A stretch of 64,000 bases of DNA from Sphagnum magellanicum. Taxonomy: Eukaryota; Streptophyta; Sphagnopsida; Sphagnales; Sphagnaceae. The translations under genes and the position numbers were made by a program. The notes under the pieces were generated by a model. That model had not been told where the DNA came from and searched no databases. It worked only from the letters and a program-made list of their open reading frames with translations. The stretch is from positions 12,561,347 to 12,625,346 of the forward strand of contig CM038922.1 in NCBI GenBank assembly GCA_021904315.1, in the 5' to 3' direction. This document shows positions 36,325 through 48,800 of this stretch, piece by piece. The first letter of the stretch is position 1. Every line of letters begins with the position of its first letter.

Positions 36325-39300
36325 CTACAGTTCCAAAACCTCTTTATATACGACATTTCGCATGTATCTATTGGGACCCTAGCCACTGAAAATTTTGATG
36401 TTTGCACTACTTGTGACCCGTGAAATAGCAACATATAGCTGACCATGGGAATAGACTGGAAACGGCAAATATACCCCAACGTTGTTGAATGTCTGACCTT
36501 GACTCTTGTTGATTGTGATCGCAAATGCCACTCGAACTAGAAATTGATGACAACGCAAAACAAATGGCCAATCAGTCCCAAAGGGGGACATGATGATGCG
36601 AGGTATGAACACACGTTTACCGACATTGTTCCTTGTGATGATCTTCGCTTCAATGACATGCTGACCCAATCTTTTGATAATCAACCTCGTACCATTGCAC
36701 AATCTTATTGATTGATTGAGATTACGCAACAAAAGGATTGGCACACCCACTTTGAGTTGCAGCTCATTATTTGCGATACCGTTGAATCGCAAAGTGTTTA
36801 GAAATTCCACCAGATACAATGAATCCATTAAAATTCCTGCAGCAACACTTGCACCTTCTTCTGGAGCCAAAGAATTTGCGCTCAGGTACGTGTGCGATTC
36901 TTCAAATAGCAATTCTAAAATTGCATTGTTGACTTCATCAATGTTAGTATTTTTGGGGGCTATAATGATGCGTTGCATAAGATACATGGCATCCCCAAAG
37001 TGGCACCGGTGATCCGGATAGATGGTTTGGATTAAACCTCTTAAGCTGCAATTTTCTGCTGGCAGCCTCATATGGGATGGAATCTTGATCCAACCTGGAT
37101 CGACATCTTTTTCTCCTGCAATGGCGGGAAGACTACTGTCTCCAACATTCAACACCCATTTGGCAAACTCTCACTACTCTTCAGAATTGGTTGCCATGAC
37201 TCGCATGTTGATATGAAGACGAAGAATTGTAACATGCTGCCAAAGATGCGATCGAGGCAAGGAAACACTGACAATGTCTTCTCGTCTCGCCTTGGGAATG
37301 ACAGGCAAGATCTGTCGAAAATCCCCACCAAGGACCACGGTTTTCCCACCGAAGATTTTCCCGGTTGCCTGTGCGTCATCCAATTGCATCAAATCACGCA
37401 AGGTGCGATCAACAACTTCGAAAGCTCGGCGATGCATCATCGGTGCCTCATCCCAAATGATCAGATCAGCTTTACACACCAACTCGACCACTTTCATATG
37501 TTGTGTGATGTTGCAAGTTGACTCATTGTGCAAATCAATTGGAATCTTGAATCTTGAATGGGCGGTTCTGCCGCCCGGAAGCAACAAAGATGCAATTCAT
37601 GATGAGGCAACTACAAGCACGATTTTGCTTTGCCTTCGTAGACGGGACAAAGATGTTATCCAAACAAATGTTTTACCAGTTCCACCACTGCCATTCACAA
37701 AGAATAGTTTGCCTTCTTTGTTTGTCACGACATTCAAAATAGTTTCATATGCATTGTGTTGATCATCATTGAACCTATTTTCTATATTATCTGCATCTAT
37801 GGTCAATGAATGTTGATCATAAACCAATCCTTTTTGGACCAATCGGTTTCCTCCATGAACAGAAGGGATGTAATTAGACTTGGGAAGCGTTGGAAAATAT
37901 TCCAGTCGGTGTCCATTGTGCATGAAAACCTGATCAATTTCATACAATGCACGATCCTTTAACGCATCCTCAGGAAGGGTAATAGTTGGATCAGCATGCT
38001 TGCAATGTGTCATTGCTTCAATGTCATTGCTCAAAGATTCCCAATGTGCATCCCATAGCTGTCTGGGATTCGTGACCTCACAAAACATCAACATGGAGGC
38101 AAACATGTCACGCAGTTATCGTCATGAGGCCCAAACACCGACTTCTTCCAAGGCTTGATCCCATTCATTGTCGTCTGTAAGCAAACCCATCACAATGCAT
38201 GCATCTTTGAATGTGTTGTGCACTCTACCATCCACTGTCCGCAAATGTTCGTAGGATGTGGCACCTTTGACGCAGTTCAGCAACATTCGCAAATAGTAAC
38301 GTTCACCCGATGTCGGGTGTGCATAATACATGCGACCAATGGCAAAGCCTCTCTTGTGCAATGTCCATCGCTTCAATTTCTAATTCCACACCCATTGCTA
38401 AGGGAATTGATCGAACGTAAGGCTTCGTGCAACTTCCGATTCTTGGTTTGTTTTGAACCATTTTGTCAGCATCGTTCTGGAAATGGCTGACCGTGTTGCC
38501 ACTTCCTGCACATCATCGTCATCGCGAAACAACACCATTTGTTGATTGGGCAAATGGTATTGCAAATGTTCAACGGTAGGAAACCGCTCATGCATATCAA
38601 ACTTGAAGATGCGCCACATTGCTTCCGATGTAGATACATAACGATAGTCAAGATATTTTTTAATTTCATCAGTATCGACCACATTTCCTTCGGTGGCATT
38701 GTCGCTCTGGTGCGAGATTTCAACAATCGCACGATCATGTCCTTTATATACGTACTTGAATAGATATTTGACTACACGAATATTGTTGCAGACCTCAACG
38801 TTGATGTGCACATCATATTTGGTCGATAAATAGACATTGTGCGGTACCACCCAACGATTATCCAATTCAATGCCATGAACCACAACTGTGTGCCCCATAT
38901 CTCTACGCCGATAAATAGGGTATCCGTTTACATCCGTCATCATCTCAGATTGGAACTTGCGTGGATATTATTTTTTGCATTTGCCTTCTTCCATGCATGG
39001 GGCATTTGGGAACGCAACTCCACATGGGCCATGCATCGTGCATCTGGCAACCGTCTCATGGGCCAACTTGTTTGTTTCTGAATTCGGAAGTTCAGCACTG
39101 ATCATGCGGTCTACATCCTCGACCGTGTGTGGCTTGCAGTCTTCGGTAAAGAAGATGAAAATGTGTGCATGCGGCAGCCCACGCTTTCGAAATTCAACAT
39201 AGATTCCCATAATCGTGCATCCCAGAATATGCTTCTTATGAATGTCATTGATCAACTCCTTCAACATGATTTTGAACATTCGGGTTACCAAATCCGGTCA

Positions 39301-40943
39301 ATCCTGAGGTTGCTGTCTGAGCAGCAACGCTCTCTTGATTTCAAGCCATTAGGGATTGCAAATGAATGTAACAAACGCATCCGGGCAGCCTGCCCATCTG
39401 CAGATTGCCATGGCATCTTGATAATTCTGAACCATGTGACGTGGACCTACTGTGAAAGAAGATGGTAGAATGATCCTCTGTCCGATGGCAACAACGTTAT
39501 TGTCACCTGCATCGATGGCGTTCTGAAGGCCTTAATAAAGATCCACGCAAAGTTTTTTTTAATTCAGGCGCAGATACTTCAAACGATTTTGTTCGATAGC
39601 CACATAAGCATCCACAATGTATTGATGCTGCAATTAGTCACCCCAAAGCAACGCAATGCTATCAGTGTCTCGATGTTGAAGTCGATAACCGTAAAATTCT
39701 GCCATTATCACATTGCAATGCTTTCTTTGAAGCTTAGATTCTTCCGCATGGTTGTCATCCAAATCTACATCAACAACAACACCATTGAGCGGAATATTCA
39801 GATGCCATCCATCCTCATCGTAAGGAAATAACAACGGATAATGTAGAGCCATGTATCCCACATGTAGTTCGGAAATGCGCTGAAACGGGCCAGCTTGTTG
39901 AGCAAGGACGACGTCACGTCTGTCTATAGCCTCAAAACCATTTCCTACCATCAATGCAGCGACTTCATCGGCCGTCGGCACATTGTATCGGTGGGCATTT
40001 TTTGTTCGAAAGGCAATGAGACGCAATTTCAGATCGATGGGGGCACCTTCTGTTGCCATCATATCCCTTGCCATTTTGAACACTTCGACATAGGGATTGA
40101 TATTGTACATCATGGTCTACAACCGATCCAACGTCATTGGATCAAGTGAAGGCATAACGGCATGGCGGTTTTGACGTTCGTGTTTCGTATCATGAATGTA
40201 CAGTTGTGCAAATTATGGCCGTTGTGCTTCGGCAGGACATAGGGATCCGATTTTATGATAAAGTTCACCTTGAATGCGAAAGGAATACGGTCCAGGGCCT
40301 CATGTTACCGACTCATCAACTTTGGCACCGAACGAAATGAATGCCAGCACCGAATTGTACATGCGAATCTGATCTCGAAATTTAACGGCACTGCTCTCTT
40401 GTTGGTTAAAAGAACTTTTAGCTCTTCCGGTGTTGTAGGAAGATTTGGCAACAGAACTTTGCCATTCTTGCAACACAGAGAAAATTGTGGGTTCTTGTTC
40501 CTTGACTTTGCCGATCGTTCTTTGATCCACATTTTTGCACTGCAGAATCCACATATTGTGTCCATTTCTCCACAATCCCATCGTCCCGGGGCTGACGCAT
40601 CTTCGTCTCCAAACAATTGTAATGCATCATTGCAAAAAGAAGGTTGTTCACGTTGCTTAGCATGTCGTTCTCTCTTTAGGCGATTGCGACGTTCACGTGC
40701 AGATTCTAAAGTGCCTTGATTGAATTCTGCTGGAACATCAATATGTGGAACATGATTTTCCAAAGAGTCAATTTGCTCGTCATTCCGTTGAGCTTTTAAG
40801 TGCTGCCGAAGGGCCGTCAAAGCAACCGAAACACTACCATGTTGCGCAATGAGTGCACGCATACGTTCTTGTATGTCTTCGAACATCTTGGGGCGGGGGG
40901 TTTCTCCTGCACTCTTATGTGCTAGTGCCGTGAATGTGGACAT
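36325..40943 (-). pseudogene. Helitron Rep-helicase (RepHel), nonsense-riddled
   Basis: The protein is about 1,540 codons from ATG 40,943 to a natural-looking stop at 36,325. Domains in order: a Cys-rich N-terminal segment (CGFC...CC, near 40,450-40,560); the Helitron-like N domain; the Rep nuclease with the HUH motif GLPHAHIFIFF (HAH at 39,163-39,171) and the Tyr motif KYLDYRYVSTSEA; then a PIF1-like superfamily 1 helicase with Walker A GSGGTGKT (37,669-37,692), Walker B IIWDEAPM (37,438-37,461), [11 protein letters not shown], and the C-terminal [13 protein letters not shown] and YVAISRV motifs. One frameshift near 40,375 is visible. From there to the end all blocks share one frame, interrupted by at least 15 stops (for example 40,300, 39,634, 38,398, 37,597, 37,174). 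The protein is not functional as it stands. Confidence 0.9.
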
Positions 40944-41300
40944 TGTTGAAGTCTGGCTACATCAACTGAAGAATTGTGCAGGCAGCGCTATTAGTGTCAA
41001 AATGTGAGGCAAAATCAATCCTCGGGGTGGCGGAAGAAATGAAAGTCCATGGCTTATTAGTTTGTACTCACTTATTTGCTCAAGGTGTTGTTGATTCTTG
41101 CAAAGATCACAATACAGAATAAGAGAAAATGTGTGTGAGAGAGAGAGACAAAGTATTTCAAAGCAGTATTGTATGGACTTCTCAAAATCCATCTTTTCTC
41201 ATTTGAATGTGATTAACTTACTGTGTAGTATTAACTTACTTATTTATTAAATGACAAAGAGGCACTGGATAGGTGTTGGACTATATAGTGGGTGAAGGGC

Positions 41301-41618
41301 ATTTTCGAAAGTAAGGGACCTAGAAAAACACAATAGTTAAGTTTGGGCTCACATTTTGCAAATGTTCTAAACTCATGTGCTCTACCCATAGTTAAAGCAT
41401 GAGGAAAGCATTGTCGGGAACTTGAACATATATATCATAGTCACTGAACACATTCAACAACTATTTGCCAAATAATTAATATATTTAGAATCTGTTATGC
41501 AAAACTTTCTATTTGTTTTAGCAGTTACAATTGAGCAAAATTTTTGTCTCTGGTTTTATTTTTTGAGTCATGCCATGATTTCAAGTCTGTATAAATAAAT
41601 GTGTGAATCATGGCACGC
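41301..41618. other. unassigned sequence between Helitron and 42-bp array
   Basis: AT-rich, with no coding or RNA feature seen. The Helitron 5' end probably lies close to its left edge. Confidence 0.4.
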
Positions 41619-42165
41619 TCACACAAATATCTAAAATTTCCCAATTCGGTTTTTCAAAGAGTTGCCAGACATTTGAAATCTCCCAATTGGGTTTTGCAAA
41701 CAGTTGCTAGATATCTGAAATCTCCAATTGAGTTTTTCAAAAGAGTTGCCAGATATCTAAAATATCCTAATTGGGGAGTTGCCAGATATTTAAAATCTCC
41801 CACTTGGGTTTTTGAAAGAGTTGCCACATATCTAAAATCTCCCAACTGGGTTTCTCAAACAGTTGCCAGATATCTAAAATCTAGCAATTAGGTTTTTCAA
41901 AGAGTTGCCAGATATCTAAAACCTCGCAATTCGGTTTTTCAGAGACTTGCCAGATATCTGAAATCTCCCAACTGGATATTTCAAAAAGTTGCTTGATATC
42001 TAAAATCTCCCAATTGGGTTTTTCAAACAGTTGCCAGATATCTAAAATTTTCCAATTGAATTTTCCACAGAGTTGCCAGATATCTAAACTCTCCCCAGTT
42101 GGGTGTTTTTCAAAGAGTTTCCAGACACCTAAAATCTTCAATTGGGTACTTCAAAGAGTTGCTTA
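41619..42165. repeat. tandem array, ~12 copies of a 42-bp unit
   Basis: GTTGCCAGATATCTAAAATC-type starts occur at 41661, 41703, 41745, 41778, 41820, 41862, 41904, 41946, 41988, 42030, 42072, 42117 and 42158. Most intervals are exactly 42 bp; one is shortened to 33 and one lengthened to 45, both multiples of three. Each unit holds the palindrome GATATC and the inverted CCCAATTGGG block. The period keeps frames open on both strands: 93 codons on plus (41,610-41,891) and 86 and 63 codons on minus. The plus peptide repeats a RVARYLKSPNWVFQ-like 14-mer. Confidence 0.95.
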
Positions 42166-42260
42166 AATGGAGGGTAAAAACACTGTACTCAACTAAAAGC
42201 AGGCTTGGTCAGATAAACAAAAAAGTGTTAAAAGAAAGGCAGAGCTTGCTTGCTTGGTAG

Positions 42261-42554
42261 CTATGAAGAAGGTCGAAAAAGTAGTTGAAAGAAAAGCACA
42301 TGAAAAAGAAGAAAATAAACACACGTGCACACCGTAGCCACAGACTGGATTTGCAAAAAGGTAGAAGGAGCTGCAGAGCTGGAAGCTTGATTGCTAGCTA
42401 AAACCATCTGCTGCACTGATTTGCTCGCCCTCAAACCCTCAAAAGACGAAAAGCTTACACCACCACTACCACCACCAGCCATAACTGCTACCATGAGCCC
42501 TGCAGGCCCTATGACCCCAATCGCATCTCTTAAACCCTTGGGAAGGAACAACAA
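42261..42554 (-). CDS. ORF with plastid-transit-peptide-like stretch (isolated exon or captured fragment)
   Basis: This is a 97-codon minus-strand ORF. From an internal Met at residue 22 it reads VAVMAGGGSGGVSFSSFEG followed by LRASKSVQQ and an Ala/Ser-rich run. It is poor in acidic residues and rich in Ser/Ala/Gly/Val, as in chloroplast transit peptides. Base composition is less AT-rich than the neighbours. Possible donors (GTCTGT, GTGTGC) follow within the ORF, so only an exon may be represented. No downstream exon was found to the left, where the 42-bp array and the Helitron lie. It could be a gene fragment carried by a transposon, the first exon of a gene with long introns, or chance. The protein family is not recognised. 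Confidence 0.3.
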   Translation of the reverse strand: MLFLPKGLRDAIGVIGPAGLMVAVMAGGGSGGVSFSSFEGLRASKSVQQMVLASNQASSSAAPSTFLQIQSVATVCTCVYFLLFHVLFFQLLFRPSS

Positions 42555-42765
42555 CGTCTATGTCCAACTCCACCAGTCTGCTCTCCACCCTTGTGTTGTG
42601 GAATTCTTGAGCTTGCTTCCAAAATTTAGACTACACAAACTGCAACAAGAACCCACCCAACAACAACATAAGAAAGAACCACAAACACTTAAAACACTTA
42701 TATTCTACAAATCTTCACGCCCACAACACAGAATCTTCACATTCAACCACATTACTTGAAAATTT

Positions 42766-42923
42766 AAGCCGGAACCGTTTGAGGAGGACGTCAAGTCACA
42801 CCTTCGCCAATGTCTGAGGATGCGCAAATGTGTCTAAAGACGGGAGCTACTAAGGGAGAAGTCACCAAGAGCAACGGATCCAAGCCGGAACCGTTTGAGG
42901 AGGACGTCAAATCACACCCTCGC
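42766..42923. repeat. direct repeat, ~42 bp, 116 bp apart
   Basis: AAGCCGGAACCGTTTGAGGA and the following ~22 bases occur at 42,766-42,808 and again at 42,882-42,923 with two or three differences. The unit is GC-richer than its surroundings. It may mark a retrotransposon internal/LTR junction, but no LTR pair was recognised. Confidence 0.85.
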
Positions 42924-43145
42924 TATATTTAGCTACTGTTCGTAGCCACTATCCGTCTGGAGTCAGGGGAAGGAACTTTCTTCCTTTACAATATATAATA
43001 TCTCCTAAATAGATCCAACTCTTGTTCTCACCAACTCTTTGGAAAGCTCACTTGTCTCCAAGATCATTTCAAAAATGTCAAGGTTAGAGTCTTCATCACT
43101 TGCTTTTTCTACCGCGGATTCAGAAATAGCCAAAGGGTGCAAAAA

Positions 43146-44950
43146 CTAATGGGTCTTCAAAAGCATAAGGAAAAGGGCTTTCTTGTCATACTCCTTAACA
43201 ACAACTCCTAGTACCTTACCAACAAAAGTAACAATTATTATAAGGTTCTTATATCTTGGATCTAACATCAATGCAAGCATAACATGAGTTTTTCTTTCAT
43301 CAAACTTTTTAAGAAAAAAAAAAAACCTCCAAAACATTACAAACCTCTCTTTTGATGTTGGAAATTAACAAATTTAGCTCAATAACAATTACAACATCCT
43401 CTTCCATCAAATTATCTAACTCTTCTTTTAACTTAGACTTCATGGTTATGGCTACAATCAATGCATTAGTCAGAAACCAATAAACCCTAGATTGGTTCAT
43501 AACAAAGGCATCACTAGAAAAAGGTTATCAACCAAGACTTCAAAAATATCCACATTAAGGGGAGGAGGGACTCGGCCAAATATTTTAACCATGATTTGCC
43601 TACTATAACACAAGCTATAGCTTCACAAAACAACAAAGCTTCTTGGAACAAAACGACTTTGTTAACAAACCTGTAATTTTAGCGAATCAAACACTTAGAT
43701 GTATAATGACTTGAAAATTGCAAATAAAGCACAAAATATTGAATATTTCAAAAAAATGAAAGAATTACCTTGTTTTCATTGGAATATTCAACATTTCAAA
43801 TTGAATTCCAAAATTTCTGCAAGCATTATTCCATTCTTGCCTTCCTTTCCCAAACTTCTTGGGCCATCTTATACCACTTTTGCAAATCTACATGGGAAAA
43901 TTTAAGGGAAACATGTTTCAAGTTTCTATAAACTTTTTCATCAATAGTCACATATTGGCATTCAGAAAATGCATGTCCAAAGCAAGTTCCTTGGTAACTT
44001 TCCTCAAGTCCTAATGCCTCATAGTTCACAACTAATTTCAACACAATAAGCATACTATTGAGATTAGATCCCTCATCCTTAGCACAAGTCTTTTTTTTTT
44101 TTCAAACCATATGTATCATGGAATTTAGTCAAATTCTTAGCAATAGCCTACCCAATTGTTTCATTGGCTTCAAAGAATCTAACAGTGACATGTTTGGGTT
44201 GTCAATCAATTATTAAAAAATTAACAACCAAGGAAAAAATGTCATGTGTCCCTTTGGGCATCTAGATATCAAAGCTTGATGTTACGGTTGTATAGTCATT
44301 TAGTAAAGGTAAATTTTTTTTTTCTTAGGTTTTTTTTACCAAACTCATTATAACATCATTTGAAATTTTTTTTCAAGATGAAAACCACACCTGAAAGCAT
44401 AAATGCATACAAAGCCTCTTTAGCCATACACTTTCAACAAATTATATTGGTAAGTTATTTTTGACAACCAATGGACCAAGATCCTCTAGAAATTGTTGTT
44501 GTTCAACATTGCTTTGTTTATAAAGGTTTTTGGCAAGAAAGAAATTAGAGATTGATGACCCAAATATGCTTGGGCATGTATTAATTGGTTGTATTTCCAC
44601 ACTTCCTCTCAAAAAACTATTGGCCTCTTCTTCAAATGTTTTGTATAAAACAACATGATCTACATCCACATGATTTTTCAAGGAAGTTATTTTGCTTATG
44701 TTGTAATAAGATATTAAACATTTCCTTGACTTTGTTATTTTATTACATGCTTCAATAGGTTCAAGATAGCAAAAAAAATCTCATCAATTGATGACATTTG
44801 TTATTTTTTTTCATTAGCATTCATATAATAAGAAGATCAACATAATGCATTTTTGTTGTGGCCTTTCCATTTTTTCATTTAATTCATTAACTTTTCCAAT
44901 TGCAATTTTGTTATTTCTATTTCTTCTTGTGGGACAACACTCTCTTGGGT
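43146..44950 (-). pseudogene. hAT-like transposase remnant (central/C-terminal part)
   Basis: Broken minus-strand frames carry, in order, KNNLPI after an SIFGSSISNFF segment (44,442-44,681), YKMAQEVWERKAR (43,826-44,053), and ELNLLISNIKREVCNVLEVF plus KFDERKTHVMLALMLDPRYKN (43,146-43,500). The 'MLDPRYK.L' motif is a hallmark of the C-terminal region of hAT transposases. Multiple stops and frameshifts show it is inactive. It appears to belong to the same group as the remnant at 11.6-12.5 kb, representing the other half. Confidence 0.7.
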
Positions 44951-47900
44951 TTGTAGGCTGGGATTTTTTTCTTCCATTATGTTTGTTTTAGTTTTTGCTT
45001 CATTCATGAATACTTCATATGGTACACTTTCTATTCCACTTTCTCTTTTTCACAATGTTCTACAAAGATAAGGAGAGAAACCTAATAAAAGTAAGGTTTA
45101 CAAATGGTTTGAAAAAGATTCTAAAGTTGAGAATGTTCATGCCAACATTTTGAAAACTTTTACAAAAAATATGAACACTCACTTTTCACTTTTCTCATAT
45201 CAAAAGATGACTCTGATAAGCCAAAAGTTGAAAAATAAAATGATCCTTTGCAATGTGAAGGGTGAAAAACTCAAAAAACTCCCTTGGTCTTGAAATATGC
45301 AAAAAAAATTCAAAGTTCAAAATTAAAGCTAAAAATAGTCGACAAAAACTTGAAAATTAAGAAATAAAAACAACATATTTTTTTTTCAAATTCATAAAGA
45401 AAAAGAAAAAGTATTGAACATTTAAAAAATTGAATTTTTTTTGAAAAAATAGATTAAAAACACCCAAAAAAATTAAAATTAAAAATTAAAGTATGGAAGA
45501 AATTCATTAATTAATTAAAATTTTAAAATTTTAAAATGAGAAATTTTTAAAGAAAAAATTTAATAAAAAAAATAATGAAAATAGAAAAAAGATTAAAACA
45601 TGAACAAGCATAAACAATAATAATAATACTAATAATAATAATAATGGAAATAAATGAAAAAACAAAGGGAAATACAATAAACATAATTTTAAAACGAAAA
45701 CAAACATGTTACCCAAAAAAAAACAAAACAAAACGAAAAGTGAAAAAGAAAAAAAACTATAATAATGAAAAAAAACTATACTTGAAAAACAATGAGGTTT
45801 GTTTTCTTTCTCCAAAATTCAAACCTACATCCAAATTTTAAAAATTAAAAAATTAAAAAGAAACATTTTACTTTCATTATACTAAATATTTTTTTAACCA
45901 TTTTTTTAAATAGGGAAAAAAATAAAAACACATTAAATAGAAAAAAATGAAAATAAAATTTTAAAAATAAAAACATGAAACAAACATAAACATGAAAAAG
46001 AACAAAAGCAAAAAAATATATGAAAAAGGAATGGAAATAAATGAAACATGCAAAGGAAAATGTAGTAAAAAAACTTAAAGAAAAAAAAATCATTAAATGT
46101 TCATACTTTAAATCAAAGCTCCAAACACCAATTTAATTTATTATCACCATTGTATTTTGAAACAAAATTATTTTGTTGAAAACCATTTTTTGTCTAATTT
46201 CAAATGTTTTAATTCCAACTATTGAAAACATGGGAGGTTATTAGTAAGGTACCAATTAATGTGGATCTCTTTTCGAAATACATTTTTAAAAAAGATAATT
46301 ATTTGTGTTTTTTTTTAAAGAATTTAACTTACAATTTTTTGGATTTTTCTTTTATATATATATATTTATGGGTGAAAGCACACTATGGGTGATTACATAA
46401 TTATGTCACAACTTGATTATTGGTCATGGAACAAAAATTAAATAAATAAGATGTGAAATATCATTTTTAATGAATTATTGAAATTAAATTACTAATAAAG
46501 AAACACCACAAGTACCTCAAGTTTTGGATCTTTTTAAAAGGCCTCAACCTTGTTGCGCATACATAAATGACTTACAAATTATAATAAATGTAATCTTTTT
46601 GGTGAATTTTTTTATTTCTCTTATACTTTGGAAAAATAAAAGGATTACTTCAAAATTCATAACACAAAAAAAATTGCAAGTTAAATTTTAACTAAAATAA
46701 ACATGAATATATATTTTTAAATCTTTAAGTTTCAAAATGGTTCATATTAATTGGCACCTTACTAATGAACTACTCATTTTCAACTATTTGAACTAAAACA
46801 TTTGAGATTAAAAAAAATCTTGAAAATATTTTCTTTCAAAATATAATGTTAATAATTAGTTAAATTTTTATCTAGATCTTCTCATTAAAAAGGTGTGGAC
46901 ATTTAATGATTTTGTTTCATTGTAATGGATTGGCATGAAGGTGATGTTGTGGCTCCATTGGTATTGTGATTTTTCCATGTTAAAAAATATATATATTTAA
47001 AAATATTACTTGCATGACATTTTCAAATGTTGCTTTGGCGATGAATGTTTTCAAATGTTCAATATTTGTTGTAAAATATTAGTTAATCTATATGAACATG
47101 TATAGAAAACTTAATAAAAAAAACCATAAATGAAGACTTCATGTTCATTGTTGCATCTTTGAATCACCAATAATTTGAAATCAATCATGTACTGATGAAA
47201 GAAAAGTTTCAAAAATCAAATATGTGACACCTAAGAATATAATGAAACATGCACTATCACCATGCTTTGAAAGCAAATATAACAATAAAGATTTGTATTA
47301 ACAACAAACCATATTTAGGATAATATTAACATTTTAAACGATTGATGGTTGATTCTTCCTTTTCTTTTCAATGGCCAATAGGAAAAGGCTTTTTCTATTG
47401 TCCCACACATGGTATTAAATGACCAATGACCAGATTTTGAAATTTTTTGGGACACCTATTTTCAATTTTTTGTTTAAACACTACTCTTGATTACCAATTT
47501 AATCTTTGGTTTTTTCATTAATAATATTCACCTACTATGCATAAGGATTGTTTTGGAACATTTGACCAATTTTGCACTTTAATAAAAAATGGAGTTAAAC
47601 TTGAATAAGTGTAGCCAATTCAAAAGTTTTATTTGATTATATATCTTTTGCATTTCTTTATGATGAAACATAAGTTGTGCTTAAATGTCTACCAAACTAT
47701 TAATGCAAGACTCACTACCTTGTTCACACCTTATACATCACTATGGTGTAAACCATAATTTGCAAAAATAAATAAATGTTTCATTTGTTGACAAATGCAC
47801 CATGTTGTTATATGTGAGCTTTGCAATGAACTAAAGGTCAAATCAATTATCTCAATGATAATTGGTTATGTTTCACACACATTGTTTCAAAACTTATTGT

Positions 47901-48190
47901 GTTTTTTTCACTTGTTTCGAGATGGAAAGTTAAAGATAATTTGATTTTGAAACACAGTAGTTCAAAGAGTTTTTTCTAAAACTTGGATGCAAATTGGGAT
48001 GCACAGTTATAAATAAGATCTTCATGAAGGCCATGACATCAAAAAAATGATAAAAAATAGCTTAGTTATTCTTCCACCTATTGTTATTTTAATACAAAGA
48101 GCAAAAACAAACCATCTTTGTTTATCAATTCATCACTGCACAAAAATTCACTTGTGCATCATCATACAATGAGATTTTGGGTAATTCGTA
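44951..48190. other. AT-rich filler, with a strongly A-biased block at 45.25-46.1 kb
   Basis: 45,250-46,100 is extremely A-rich on the plus strand and includes (AAT)n near 45,615-45,650. Apparent ORFs here (94 and 82 codons, Phe-rich on minus; Lys-rich on plus) reflect the homopolymer composition. No gene is supported in the rest. Confidence 0.6.
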
Positions 48191-48199
48191 TTTACCCAC

Positions 48200-48800
48200 T
48201 TTGGAATACTAAGATTGTAATTATCATCCATGTCCTAGTCTTCTACTAGTTCATGATATTCTAGCGATGCTAACTAGTACACAAATGGTACATTTGTGCG
48301 TTTGTTGTAATCACTTTTCCAATTATTCACAAATTCTAGATTTGAAGAATTTCTAGGGTTTGCCAATAGCAATTTGTCCTTTAGATTTTTCTTGTCCCCA
48401 TGTTCTTGAAGAGTAGATGGTGCTTGAAAACATGGATACCCCATTCTCTTGGGCATACTTCAAACTTCATCTCCCTCATTAAATATCACCTTCTTTACCC
48501 ATGATGTTTATGTGGACCCCATATCCATACTTCTCTTTGCATTCCCATTCACATTGAATACACTTGATGTCTTGCAAGTTGTTTTTTTGTTCGCAAACTT
48601 CTAGGTTCCAAAGCTATACCCTATTTGATGTTTCATAACTTGGTCTGCATCTTGTTTTTCTTCCAAATTAGAATTCATGTTTTGCCACCTGGCTTCTTGA
48701 TCCATTTGCCTCCGCATGCTTTGAGTCACCATTGGATTCATATTGTTGTGCAAATCTTAAATTCCTTTAAATTCTTGGTATATTTTCTAATTTAAATCCT
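48200..48800 (-). pseudogene. degenerate ORF of unknown, probably transposon-associated protein
   Basis: The minus strand reads coding-like segments separated by a few stops: MRRQMDQEARWQNMNSNLEE, then MPKRMGYPCFQAPSTLQEHG leading to NLEFVNNWKSDYNKRTNVPF (48,274-48,456), then SLEYHELVED and YNLSIPKWVN. Amino-acid composition is protein-like (Trp, Lys, Asn, charged residues) rather than low-complexity. I recognise no domain. An old open reading frame, most likely of a mobile element, is the simplest reading. Confidence 0.4.

Larger units (their letters stand above)
36250..41300 (-). mobile_element. Helitron (autonomous type, inactivated)
   Basis: It encodes a Rep-helicase on the minus strand and ends with a canonical Helitron 3' terminus. 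A hairpin (CCTGTGC/GCACGGG with an ATTAG loop) is followed about 7 nt later by CTAG, and the next host base is T, as expected for insertion between A and T. The 3' boundary at 36,250 is therefore well supported. The 5' end (a TC after a host A) could not be fixed; it is estimated at 41.2-41.35 kb from loss of coding and a change of composition. The element replicates by a rolling-circle (HUH-type) mechanism when intact. In this copy the reading frame is broken. Confidence 0.85.

Noticed and set aside
45531-46093. Phe-rich minus-strand ORFs resembling membrane proteins
   Set aside because: Direct consequence of the A-rich plus strand (TTT codons); not protein-coding evidence.
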